9,519 nucleotides of DNA from Oleispira sp964022115. GTDB taxonomy: Bacteria > Pseudomonadota > Gammaproteobacteria > Pseudomonadales > Oceanobacteraceae. The notes under the pieces are model-generated. The model saw nothing but the letters and a program-made list of their open reading frames with translations, did no database searches and was not told the DNA's origin. The stretch is taken from NCBI GenBank assembly GCA_964022115.1, contig CAXIBC010000105.1, positions 1 through 9,519 of the forward strand, in the 5' to 3' direction. Shown in pieces: positions 1-6,782 of this stretch. The position numbers and the translations under genes are program-made. Position 1 is the first letter of the stretch; every line of letters begins with the position of its first letter.

Positions 1-15
1 GGCCTAAAGACCGAC

Positions 16-1410
16 CTACAAGCTTTCTATAACGTCCATTATTGTGCGGACTTTCGTCAGACTCTCTTCATATTCTTCATCGCAATCCGAATCAATCGTG
101 ATTCCGCCGCCACCCCAGCAGGTCATTTCTTGATTTCGAAACTCTACGCTGCGGATCAATATATTAAAATCCACATTACCCGAATCAGAATAATAACCAA
201 AGCTACCGCAATACAGTGATCTAGGCTGAGCTTCTAGTTCATCTATAATTTCCATTGCGCGCTTTTTAGGCGCCCCTGTAATGGACCCCCCAGGGAAGGC
301 ATTTTCGATCGCCACGGCGGCAGTTAAACCGGCTTTAAGTTGGGCGCTAATGGTGCTGACTAGGTGGTGAACATTCGGGTGGGTTTCTAACTCAAAAAGT
401 TTTTCTACTTTGACACTATTAGGCTCTGCAGACATGCTGAGGTCATTGCGCAGCAAATCAACAATCATTAAATTCTCTGCTTGATTCTTTTTACTGTTTT
501 TCAAATCATCAATTAGAGCTTGGTCTTGCTTAGGGTCAAGGCTGCGCTTTATCGTTCCTTTGATGGGTTTAGCTTCTAACCTGCCTGCATTATCGATACT
601 GATGAAACGCTCTGGGCTGACGCTCACAAGGGTATAGTCCTTGCCTTCAAAATAGCCACCAAAGCTAGGGTTTAAGGCGTTATAAAGAGGCAGTAGGGTG
701 CTAAGGGGCGCTCCTGTATATTGGGCCTTGTGGGGCTGGGTTAGATTAACCTGATAGCAATCCCCAGCCTTAAGATAATCTTGGATTTTGAAAAACGCTT
801 GAGCGTAATCCACTTTGCGCCAGCTAGGAGCGAATTTTTCTGCCTTAAACCTAGTTAGCTTGTTGCAGAGCTGAGGATCACTCTTGTTTAGCCGCTTACT
901 TTGTAGCTTCCTTTGTCGTTTACTTTGCAGCAGCTCAAAAGCGTACTTGGCAGCATTGTCAGGGGTCCCAAGTAGGTGAAACTCACCAGAGGCGTGAGTA
1001 AGGCAAATTACCCAAGGGTAGTAGTGGAACTCAGCGACTGTATCGACACTTTCATCTTTATTGTCTTTAACTGTATTTGGATAGGGATAAATACCGACCC
1101 AGCCTGAATGCAGTGGGATGCTATTACTAGGATTAAGGCAAGTATCTTTGTTATCAGCCATTCGAGCTTGCCAAGATTGCAGCGCCTTCTTGTTGCTGAT
1201 TACTAGGCTATCGGTAGGGTTAGCCATAAAGAAACTGTATTGAGTCAAAGAGGGTATAGATTCATTTTTACTCAATAAATAACAAGGTTTTAACAAGGGG
1301 TAGCTTTCTGCACAGTTTGAGCGATTAATAAGGTCAGGCAGCTCAATCAGGGCAGTAAGCTTGTCACTTAAGCTGCGTAAGTCAGTAAAATTATCGTTTT
1401 CAATATTCAT
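16..1410 (-). CDS. pabB: Aminodeoxychorismate synthase component I (PabB)
   Basis: Converts chorismate to 4-amino-4-deoxychorismate, using ammonia supplied by a PabA-type glutaminase, on the cytoplasmic route to p-aminobenzoate and folate. The 464-residue product has the usual length for a stand-alone PabB. The chorismate-binding domain fills roughly residues 195-464, with PIKGT at 282-286 (the lysine characteristic of PabB rather than anthranilate synthase), ENLMIVDLLRNDLS at 312-325, PGGSITGAPKKRAMEIIDE at 373-391 and the C-terminal GGGGITIDSDCDEEYEESL at 433-451. The N-terminal half (1-160) is the more variable TrpE/PabB N-domain. Between them is an unusually basic linker with LQSKR twice (161-165 and 169-173). 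The ATG at 1410 is the only canonical start before an upstream stop; no clear Shine-Dalgarno precedes it. The gene is transcribed away from the secreted-protein cluster. TrpE/isochorismate synthase relatives are the alternative, but the PIKGT motif favours PabB. Confidence 0.95.
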   Translation of the reverse strand: MNIENDNFTDLRSLSDKLTALIELPDLINRSNCAESYPLLKPCYLLSKNESIPSLTQYSFFMANPTDSLVISNKKALQSWQARMADNKDTCLNPSNSIPLHSGWVGIYPYPNTVKDNKDESVDTVAEFHYYPWVICLTHASGEFHLLGTPDNAAKYAFELLQSKRQRKLQSKRLNKSDPQLCNKLTRFKAEKFAPSWRKVDYAQAFFKIQDYLKAGDCYQVNLTQPHKAQYTGAPLSTLLPLYNALNPSFGGYFEGKDYTLVSVSPERFISIDNAGRLEAKPIKGTIKRSLDPKQDQALIDDLKNSKKNQAENLMIVDLLRNDLSMSAEPNSVKVEKLFELETHPNVHHLVSTISAQLKAGLTAAVAIENAFPGGSITGAPKKRAMEIIDELEAQPRSLYCGSFGYYSDSGNVDFNILIRSVEFRNQEMTCWGGGGITIDSDCDEEYEESLTKVRTIMDVIESL

Positions 1411-1432
1411 AAAGGACTGCTTAAGTGGAAGA

Positions 1433-1438
1433 ATTATA
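1433..1438 (-). promoter_or_regulatory. Candidate -10 box for pabB
   Basis: Read on the minus strand this is TATAAT, a perfect match to the sigma70 -10 consensus, ending 22 bases before the pabB ATG. A start a few bases downstream would leave a short 5' leader. No good TTGACA-like -35 lies 16-18 bases upstream (GGTCTT at 16), so the promoter would be weak or activator-dependent. Supported by the hexamer and its position only. Confidence 0.35.
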
Positions 1439-1477
1439 CTGATTATGTGTCAGTAAGACCGGTAACGAGTTAGTTAT

Positions 1478-1501
1478 CAGACACTTATTGTTAAGTGTCT
1501 G
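1478..1501. promoter_or_regulatory. Perfect 10-bp inverted repeat, candidate operator
   Basis: The left arm CAGACACTTA (1478-1487) is exactly complementary to the right arm TAAGTGTCTG (1492-1501), with TTGT between. It lies about 68-91 bases upstream of the pabB start and about 240 bases upstream of the FilA-like start. Neither strand has a T-run after it, so it does not look like an intrinsic terminator. Arm length and position suit the binding site of a dimeric repressor or activator (TetR- or GntR-sized), but no regulator gene is in the window. A structured RNA element is the other option. Confidence 0.5.
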
Positions 1502-1742
1502 TAGTTTACAAAATTTCTTAACTAAATACTAAAAATCTCTAGACAAACCATGCTGCCCATAATATCTTTTGTTCCATCTTCTGAGCTGAGTAACAGATCA
1601 GTTGGCTTACATAACAATAAAAATGAACTATGCATGATTATTTCTCAGAATGAGTAGCTCTTAAAAAAGAGACACAATTTCTAGCCAGAGAATAGAGTAG
1701 GGACAACTACTTAATAATCATAATATAACGGAGTGTGCACTC

Positions 1743-2681
1743 ATGAAAACTTTTCAAAAAATCGCTTTAGTATCTGCAATCGCAGCAGCCCCTTTCGCAG
1801 CTCAAGCTGACCTTACCCCAATGACTGACTCTTTAATGGGTGATACAACGGGTCAAGCGGGTGTGACGATTGATATGACAATTGAAGGTGCTGGTATTAC
1901 TGTTGGATCTGTTGTTTATACCGATGAAGGTTCTCTAGGTATTAACGGTATTTCAATCACAGGTACTAACGCTGCTGGAGATGCAAATCAAGCAATGTCT
2001 CTTTCGCAAACAGTAGATGTTCTTGCCAATGGTGATTTACAGCTTGTTGTATCTCCTCAAGGTGGTGAGCAGTATTTGAATATCGGACTTGATAGCGTGA
2101 CGCTGATGGCCAACGCAGCTACTGATGCAAATTACGCAGCGAATGCAAGTGAGTTAGTTAATAACCTTGATATGACAGTTAAGTTGACTGGTAATTCTAC
2201 AACGACCATTCATAATGTTGATATTTCATCTCAGACTCTGGGTGATTTTGGTGTTACTGGTGCTGCTGCTACTTCAACGTCAGGTTTGGTTATTAGCCAG
2301 AATGCAAGTTTCCAGATCGATAATCTAGATGTAGGTCTATTTGGTTATACAGCTGCTCAGGCTGATGCTATTGCTAATGACCCTGCAAATGGTGGTGATG
2401 GTGATGCTACTGTAGAGACTCCAACTGAAGCTGCAACAGCAGCCGCATACTCTAGTGCATCTGCAGTTTCAATTAGTGGATTGACGCTTAATAACAATGG
2501 CGGCGCTATCAACTTAAATCAAAAGATTTGGGCTGATAGTACTGGTGTAAGTATTCAGATTGCAGGCTTTGATGCAGATTTGAACATTCAAGGTATTACA
2601 ATTGGTGGTGCTTCAATCGGTTCTCTAGCGGTTAATGACATCTCAATGGCTGGTATTACTCAGAAAATCTACGGTCACTAA
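1743..2681 (+). CDS. Secreted DUF6160/FilA-like protein
   Basis: A 312-residue exported protein. Residues 1-22 are a clear Sec signal peptide (MKTFQK, hydrophobic core, AQA before D23). The mature protein is rich in Ala, Gly, Thr, Asn and Asp, has almost no Lys and no Cys. It begins with the block DSLMGDTTGQAGVTIDMTI at 29-47, which I recognise as the start of DUF6160 proteins, called FilA in Acinetobacter 'pilus system' annotations. Short beta-prone stretches with alternating hydrophobic residues recur to the end, for example FDADLNIQGITIGGASIGSL at 276-295, suggesting an extended beta structure. A disordered acidic linker lies around 211-232. It is first in the cluster, has a GGAG 8 bases before its ATG, and is followed by a strong terminator, which suggests it is made in excess over the downstream proteins. 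It is not a recognisable pilin. Function is unknown; surface structure or substrate binding is inference. Confidence 0.8.
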   Translation: MKTFQKIALVSAIAAAPFAAQADLTPMTDSLMGDTTGQAGVTIDMTIEGAGITVGSVVYTDEGSLGINGISITGTNAAGDANQAMSLSQTVDVLANGDLQLVVSPQGGEQYLNIGLDSVTLMANAATDANYAANASELVNNLDMTVKLTGNSTTTIHNVDISSQTLGDFGVTGAAATSTSGLVISQNASFQIDNLDVGLFGYTAAQADAIANDPANGGDGDATVETPTEAATAAAYSSASAVSISGLTLNNNGGAINLNQKIWADSTGVSIQIAGFDADLNIQGITIGGASIGSLAVNDISMAGITQKIYGH

Positions 2682-2703
2682 TCACTCGTGATTATCTGAT
2701 TAA

Positions 2704-2722
2704 GCTTTTAATGACTAAAAGC
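2704..2722 (+). repeat. Small hairpin just after the FilA-like stop
   Basis: GCTTTTA (2704-2710) pairs perfectly with TAAAAGC (2716-2722) around a 5-base loop ATGAC. It begins 22 bases after the FilA-like stop codon and 25 bases before the intrinsic terminator. No T-run follows, so it more likely caps or stabilises the 3' end of the transcript than terminates it. Weak, AT-rich stem. Confidence 0.4.
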
Positions 2723-2746
2723 ATCTGGCTTTATTGCTAGAAAAAG

Positions 2747-2771
2747 AAAACCCGCTTCGGCGGGTTTTTTT
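2747..2771 (+). terminator. Strong intrinsic terminator after the FilA-like gene
   Basis: AAAACCCGC (2747-2755) pairs with GCGGGTTTT starting at 2760 around a TTCG tetraloop (2756-2759), and the T-run extends to 2771. The A-rich 5' flank makes it potentially bidirectional. It separates the first gene from the four that follow, so these need either read-through or their own promoter. Confidence 0.93.
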
Positions 2772-2937
2772 ATATCTCAAGAAAAATATGGGTTTGGTTA
2801 TTGTTTGAGCACTAATATTAAGGAGCTCAATAGATCTAATTCCACTGGCTTGTTTTGTCTTTTTTTTACGTAAAGATTCACCAAATGAGCGCATTGTTAG
2901 TCATAAAAAAGTGGCCTTTTTAGTAAACTTCTGTAAC

Positions 2938-2988
2938 ATGAGTCCCATTACTGGAAGTACAAATAATAATAATCCAGGAGGGGCTTAA
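2938..2988 (+). other. 16-codon ORF upstream of, and one frame off from, the C39 peptidase
   Basis: The frame reads MSPITGSTNNNNPGGA and stops at TAA 2986-2988, ten bases before the peptidase GTG at 2999. Skipping one G in the GGGG run at 2980-2983 would continue into LKPTI and then the peptidase without a stop. That adds 20 residues and puts a Lys just before the hydrophobic anchor. No Shine-Dalgarno precedes the ATG. It may be a leader peptide, the displaced true N-terminus of the peptidase, or chance. Confidence 0.35.
2976..2983 (+). promoter_or_regulatory. Strong Shine-Dalgarno at unusual distance from the peptidase start
   Basis: AGGAGGGG is an excellent anti-16S match, but the first in-frame canonical start, GTG at 2999, lies 15 bases beyond it, well outside the usual 5-9. 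The only canonical-looking alternative further in is TTG at 3014. Either initiation here is inefficient, or the motif acts as an internal pause site within the 2938 frame. Confidence 0.5.
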
Positions 2989-2998
2989 GCCAACTATC

Positions 2999-3985
2999 GT
3001 GCTAATTATTTTATTGGGTTCAATCATCGCATTTTCCATCGTTAACGAGCTGGCCATTATCCCAGATCGCAATGATGGTGATCTCGTTTATCGTGTCGCT
3101 AATACTGAGCCTGCTCAGCAAGACGTCGTTATTAATGTCGAGCCATTAGCGGTACAGCGTTTTAATAATGTTGTACGTCAAGCCTATGATTACAGCTGCG
3201 GTTCTGCCGCATTAACCACTGTGCTCGATTTCTATCTAGGTCGTAACTTCCAAGAGCGACAAGTGATGGAAGGTCTATTACGTTTTGGCGAAACTGAACG
3301 AATCGTTGAGCGTCGCGGTTTTTCCTTGTTGGATATGAAACGTCTAGTAACAGCGCTTGGGCACCCATCTGGTGGTTTTAAAGCAGAGGCTTCAGATTTA
3401 GAAGAATTGGATCACCCAGCCATCGCACCGATTGAATACGCGGGCTTTAAACACTTTGTTGTTATCCGTGCGGTTTATGATGGTCGTGTTTTTGTAGCAG
3501 ACCCGGCGCTTGGCAATATCAGTTTTACTATGCATCGCTTTTTAGAAGTTTGGGATAATAATGTACTCTTTATCGTATTCCCGAATGGTCACAAACCTGC
3601 TAGCGGCCTAGAGCTGCAAGAGCAAGATTTACGCTATGTTTCAGATTACATTATTGCTGAAAATAGTTTTAAAGAATTCCCTCATTTCTCTATGCCTGTT
3701 GATGGTAATCTTTATAATAAAATTGCTGCATTAAATAATAATGCGTTTTATGAGTTTGATGTTATACGTGATGAAAATGGCGAACCTCTTTTGAATGAAG
3801 AGGAAGAGCAGTATTACGAAAATGGTTATACCGAAGATACTGCGGGTAATCGGACTTACAACTCTAAGAAATATGATCTTAATGCTAAAGGCAAGTACAA
3901 CTCAATTTATTGGGGTGGTGCAGGCGGCTTATATGATAGTGGCATTGATAAGATTGAAAAGAATATACGTTATAAACGCAACTAG
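2999..3985 (+). CDS. Membrane-anchored C39-family cysteine peptidase (FilB-like)
   Basis: A stand-alone C39-type papain-fold peptidase without the ABC-transporter part of bacteriocin exporters. An N-terminal hydrophobic segment (about residues 2-21) should anchor or export it, placing the enzyme on the periplasmic side. The domain shows QAYDYSCGSAALTTVL at 61-76 (oxyanion Gln61, nucleophile Cys67), HFVVIRAVYDGRVFVADPAL at 152-171 (His152, Asp168) and FIVFPNG at 191-197, so the catalytic set is intact. Classical C39 domains cut after double glycine; the substrate here is unknown. Residues about 200-328 form an Asn-, Tyr- and acid-rich tail that I do not recognise. The start is GTG 2999 by default. 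The true N-terminus is uncertain, because the upstream frame from ATG 2938 would join after a single-base shift. Acinetobacter clusters carry a peptidase of this type as FilB. It is followed after 65 bases by the beta-barrel gene. Confidence 0.85.
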   Translation: MLIILLGSIIAFSIVNELAIIPDRNDGDLVYRVANTEPAQQDVVINVEPLAVQRFNNVVRQAYDYSCGSAALTTVLDFYLGRNFQERQVMEGLLRFGETERIVERRGFSLLDMKRLVTALGHPSGGFKAEASDLEELDHPAIAPIEYAGFKHFVVIRAVYDGRVFVADPALGNISFTMHRFLEVWDNNVLFIVFPNGHKPASGLELQEQDLRYVSDYIIAENSFKEFPHFSMPVDGNLYNKIAALNNNAFYEFDVIRDENGEPLLNEEEEQYYENGYTEDTAGNRTYNSKKYDLNAKGKYNSIYWGGAGGLYDSGIDKIEKNIRYKRN

Positions 3986-4050
3986 AAGCTGAATAGATCA
4001 TCGCTTCTGTGAAAAATTAAAATAAGAACTTAAAAAAGATAGGGATTCCA

Positions 4051-5103
4051 ATGGGGATTAAGCTGCATTCATCGTTACTATTGATCGCTCTTAGTGCAAC
4101 GGGTACTTCTTTGGTTCACGCCGCAGATGTATCACAGGCACGTGATGCGTTAACCAAGCAAGAGTCTGATGCTGATACGGAAAAGGCTCTTGAGGAAGTA
4201 TTTGAAGCGGCTGAAAATAGCTACTCACTACTTAAAGAGGGTGGTATTGGTTTAAATTACAGTTTTGATTACAGCTATTATGCTGATCAAAGATTGAGTT
4301 TAATCATCGCCCCAGAAATTGATAGTGAAGGTAATACAACCGGCGATTCAAATATTTTAAGCGCGGATGTTTCTCCTGCTGCCTCCCATACTTTTACCAA
4401 TTCTTTTAATTTAGATTATGGTTTATACGATAACATCACTATTGGTGGTCGTTTGCCTTTAGTGGCTAAGTTCGATACCGAAGCCGATATTACCAATTAT
4501 TCCATCGGGGATTTAAGTGGTACGGTTCGCTGGCAGCCATGGGGAATTGTTCCAGGTACTTTGAGTAAAACCTTGTTTGGTTCACTTAAACTTAAAACCG
4601 GTGATAGCCCTTATGAAATTGACCCTAATCGACATTTAGCCAGTGGTTCAGGTTATTACAGCCTAAGTGGTGGTGCGAGTATTTCAAAGGTTTTGGACCC
4701 TGTCGTATTATTTGGTTCGGGTACCTATGCTTATAATATTCCTGAAACGGACCTTAATCAGGTGCGTGATGGCTCTGTCTTAAAAGAAGTTCATCCTGGT
4801 AGTTCTCTGTCGGGTTCTATGGGCTTCGCTTATTCCTTATCTTATGATGTGTCGTTGAGTGTTTCTTTTCAGGCCTCTTATAACGATAAAACTAAGTTCG
4901 TTCTTAAGCGCGGCGGCGATACCATTAATAGCACCGTCGGTAGCCAGGTAACGGGCATCATGAATTTTGCGCTAGGCGTACGCGTTTCACCTAAAACGAT
5001 TACCAATATTAACGTTGGTTTTGGTATGACAGAATCTGCTCCTGACTTTATGGTTGGCTTTTCTATGCCAATTGATATCGAAGGCGTGAAGCCTAGCTTT
5101 TAA
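4051..5103 (+). CDS. Outer-membrane beta-barrel protein, Phenol_MetA_deg-like (FilC position)
   Basis: A 350-residue exported protein. Residues 1-24 are a signal peptide ending VHA before AD. Residues 26-62 are acidic and helix-prone (SQARDALTKQ through LEEVFEAAENSY). From about 65 onward, alternating amphipathic strands and tight turns run to a terminal phenylalanine, the usual outer-membrane insertion signal. The pattern LDYGLYDNITIGGRLPL at 121-137, LFGSLKLKTGD at 175-185 and SGYYSLSGGASISKVLDPV at 200-218 resembles the MetA-pathway 'transporter' barrel family (PF13557). It occupies the place of FilC in Fil clusters. AGGGA at 4041-4045 lies 5 bases before the ATG. A role as a channel or surface anchor working with the FadL-like protein 23 bases downstream is inference. 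Confidence 0.75.
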   Translation: MGIKLHSSLLLIALSATGTSLVHAADVSQARDALTKQESDADTEKALEEVFEAAENSYSLLKEGGIGLNYSFDYSYYADQRLSLIIAPEIDSEGNTTGDSNILSADVSPAASHTFTNSFNLDYGLYDNITIGGRLPLVAKFDTEADITNYSIGDLSGTVRWQPWGIVPGTLSKTLFGSLKLKTGDSPYEIDPNRHLASGSGYYSLSGGASISKVLDPVVLFGSGTYAYNIPETDLNQVRDGSVLKEVHPGSSLSGSMGFAYSLSYDVSLSVSFQASYNDKTKFVLKRGGDTINSTVGSQVTGIMNFALGVRVSPKTITNINVGFGMTESAPDFMVGFSMPIDIEGVKPSF

Positions 5104-5104
5104 G

Positions 5105-5141
5105 CATCGCAATAAAGGAGAGTGACATGAATATTGCGATG
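5105..5141 (+). promoter_or_regulatory. Hairpin with the FadL-like gene's RBS and ATG in its loop
   Basis: CATCGCAATA (5105-5114) is perfectly complementary to TATTGCGATG (5132-5141). The 17-base loop holds AAGGAGAGTGACATGAA, that is, the complete Shine-Dalgarno (AGGAG 5116-5120), the 6-base spacer and the start codon 5127-5129. The right arm encodes residues 2-5 region of the protein. The structure would hold the ribosome-binding site single-stranded, or could be the target of an RNA-binding protein or an alternative fold. Perfect arms of this length around a start codon are unlikely by chance, but function is inference. Confidence 0.55.
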
Positions 5142-6782
5142 ATTAAGCGTCTTGCGCTGCTGTCTCTAGGGTTGGCAGCGAGTAGTTCGCACGCGCAGTT
5201 AGCAACAAACTTATTTCTTGATACTAAGGCTATGTCTTTGGGTAACGCTGTAACAGCAGACCCAGTTGGTATTATGGATATTCACTTTAACCCAGCAGGC
5301 TTAACCAAGCTGGATGGGCGACAGATTCAGTTCTCGGTACAGAATATCTATTTGAGTGTTGAAACAGAATTCAATGTGCCAGAGGGTTATGATGGCGAAG
5401 GCCAGTTATTAGATGTGAGCAAAGACCCGGTTGCGGGCGAGAAAGGTTCTGCGGGGGCAGCGATTTACGCCCCTGGATTGGGTATCTTACCACTGAATCA
5501 TTTACCGCTTATGCAAGCTCCAGGGGCGGGTTTATCGATTAAACCTGAAGGCTCTCGTTTTACTTTTGCGAATGCGGTTTATATACCACTCGCCGGTGGT
5601 TTTGCTAAAGATGATGATGACCCTGGTCGCTATCAGGGTAAGAAGCTGGTTATGCAGCGCATGAGTTATTTATCACCGTCATTTGGTTATCAGGTGAATG
5701 ATGAGTTTGCTGTAGGTGCGAGTTTTGTTTTTAGTAACCACGTATTGGCTTTAGAGCAAGATTTGCGTGCACCTAATATTTTGATTGGGGTTGCGGAGCA
5801 GCTGCAGGATGCCTTTGGTTGTTTTGATGATGACGGTAAGCCAACGGGTAATGACCCTCTCGTGCCTTTGGTTGCCTTGTGTGGTGGTAATATTGGACCT
5901 TATGATGATGTAGGTACTCTATCTATTGAAACGCAAGAGTCTTTATCACCTTCTTTCAATATCGGTTTTCTTTGGGAGCCTAATGCATGGTTTGCTTGGG
6001 GCGCTACTTATCAAAGTGAAGCGACAGCGCATTTAAAAGGTACGTATGAGCTCGAGTATACTGATGACTTTGCAGGCTTTTTCCGTAAACTACAGTCGAC
6101 TATTTTTGGTGCTATCGGTGGAGCAATCTTCCAGCTGCCTAACGGTCAGAAAAAAGAAACAGGCCTAGTTTCAACCGAGCAAGTCTTCCCACAGCGTTTC
6201 CAAACGGGGATTAAATTACGATTTTTTGAAGATTTTCAATTAAATGTTGACCTAGGCTGGAGTGATTTTGATAAATGGGATGCGGTTGAGTTTCATTTTG
6301 ACCGCCCAGTGAGTTTCTTGAGTTCTGCTAAGATCATGGCACCTGAATTGGTCACCAATACCAGTTTAAGACAGCCACTAGGCTTTAAGAGTGTGTGGAG
6401 CCCATCTTTTGGTATGCAGTACGATTTGAATTCACGGGTTCAATTACGTGCGGGTTATGAACCTCGTGCTACCTCGATTCCTGACGATGCTCGTAGTATT
6501 CAAGCACCATTAGGCTTTATGAATATGTATTCTCTTGGTATGGGATATCAGTGGGATAAAGATACGGTTGTTGATTTCTCTTTGGCTTTTATGCAATCTA
6601 AAGAAGAAATTTTGGCTGACCCTCAAAGTGAAACAGCTGATGGGGGTCCTTATTCGAACTCCAGTAACTCTTTGAACAGGAACTGCTTAACATGTACGGT
6701 AACCAACCCTTATCCAGGACTGGATGTAAAAACCAGCTTTACCGTAGGTGCGGCGGGTATTACTTATCGGACCAAGTTTTAA
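5127..6782 (+). CDS. FadL/OmpP1/TodX-family outer-membrane transporter (FilD position)
   Basis: A 551-residue outer-membrane channel of the family that takes up long-chain fatty acids and other hydrophobic compounds. Signal peptide 1-23 ends SHA before QL. The N-terminal hatch region shows AMSLGNAVTADPVGIMDIHF at 35-54 followed by NPAGLTKL, the family hallmark. Later blocks such as FNIGFLWEPNAWFAWGATYQ (277-296), LNVDLGWSDFDKWDAVEF (372-389) and RAGYEPRATSIPDDARS (441-457) match the strand-loop pattern of FadL. The protein ends YRTKF with the terminal Phe. It is longer than E. coli FadL, with loop insertions around 82-140, 225-262 and 496-530. Four cysteines lie in two predicted loops (C232 and C252; C520 and C523). 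Translation starts from a near-ideal site inside a hairpin loop. The substrate is unknown; a hydrocarbon or lipid is the family-based guess. Confidence 0.88.
   Translation: MNIAMIKRLALLSLGLAASSSHAQLATNLFLDTKAMSLGNAVTADPVGIMDIHFNPAGLTKLDGRQIQFSVQNIYLSVETEFNVPEGYDGEGQLLDVSKDPVAGEKGSAGAAIYAPGLGILPLNHLPLMQAPGAGLSIKPEGSRFTFANAVYIPLAGGFAKDDDDPGRYQGKKLVMQRMSYLSPSFGYQVNDEFAVGASFVFSNHVLALEQDLRAPNILIGVAEQLQDAFGCFDDDGKPTGNDPLVPLVALCGGNIGPYDDVGTLSIETQESLSPSFNIGFLWEPNAWFAWGATYQSEATAHLKGTYELEYTDDFAGFFRKLQSTIFGAIGGAIFQLPNGQKKETGLVSTEQVFPQRFQTGIKLRFFEDFQLNVDLGWSDFDKWDAVEFHFDRPVSFLSSAKIMAPELVTNTSLRQPLGFKSVWSPSFGMQYDLNSRVQLRAGYEPRATSIPDDARSIQAPLGFMNMYSLGMGYQWDKDTVVDFSLAFMQSKEEILADPQSETADGGPYSNSSNSLNRNCLTCTVTNPYPGLDVKTSFTVGAAGITYRTKF

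Larger units (their letters stand above)
1411..1742. other. Divergent intergenic region between pabB and the FilA-like gene
   Basis: This 332-base gap must hold promoters for two divergent genes. Visible elements are the minus-strand TATAAT at 1433-1438, a perfect 10-bp inverted repeat at 1478-1501, and a smaller AT-rich dyad CTCTT-AAAA-AAGAG at 1658-1671. The stretch 1711-1729 is AT-rich, just upstream of the ribosome-binding site. The GGAG at 1731-1734 lies 8 bases before the ATG at 1743 and inside a short dyad (GAGT 1731-1734 with ACTC 1739-1742) that could partly mask it. I see no convincing sigma70 or sigma54 promoter for the plus-strand gene and no RNA gene. Confidence 0.6.
2682..2998 (+). 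other. Intergenic region with terminator and upstream region of the peptidase gene
   Basis: This 317-base gap begins with the small hairpin and the intrinsic terminator. After 2772 it should hold a promoter for the C39 peptidase operon, but I find no well-spaced -35/-10 pair; TAATAT at 2813-2818 is the best -10-like hexamer. AAGGAG at 2820-2825 is not followed by a usable start codon. AAAAAG-TGGC-CTTTTT around 2906-2921 is a weak AT-rich hairpin. An ATG at 2938 opens a 16-codon ORF that ends at 2988, overlapping the strong AGGAGGGG at 2976-2983. Confidence 0.6.

Noticed and set aside
1478..1501. Palindrome as an intrinsic terminator of pabB-antisense or upstream transcription
   Set aside because: No T-run follows the stem on either strand, and both flanking genes point away from it.
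1550..1657. 35-codon ORF (MLPIISFVPSS...) in the pabB/FilA-like gap
   Set aside because: No Shine-Dalgarno, ordinary composition for intergenic DNA, and no recognisable motif; not called as a gene.
1743..2681. FilA-like protein as a type IV or chaperone-usher pilin
   Set aside because: It has a plain Sec signal peptide with no type IV prepilin cleavage motif, no cysteine pair, and no usher or chaperone nearby.
2885..2923. 12-codon ATG ORF upstream of the peptidase
   Set aside because: Too short, no ribosome-binding site, and ends in an AT-rich hairpin region.
3162..3368. Minus-strand open frame inside the C39 peptidase gene
   Set aside because: It lies opposite the conserved catalytic Cys region and has no motif or start signal; a shadow of the real gene.
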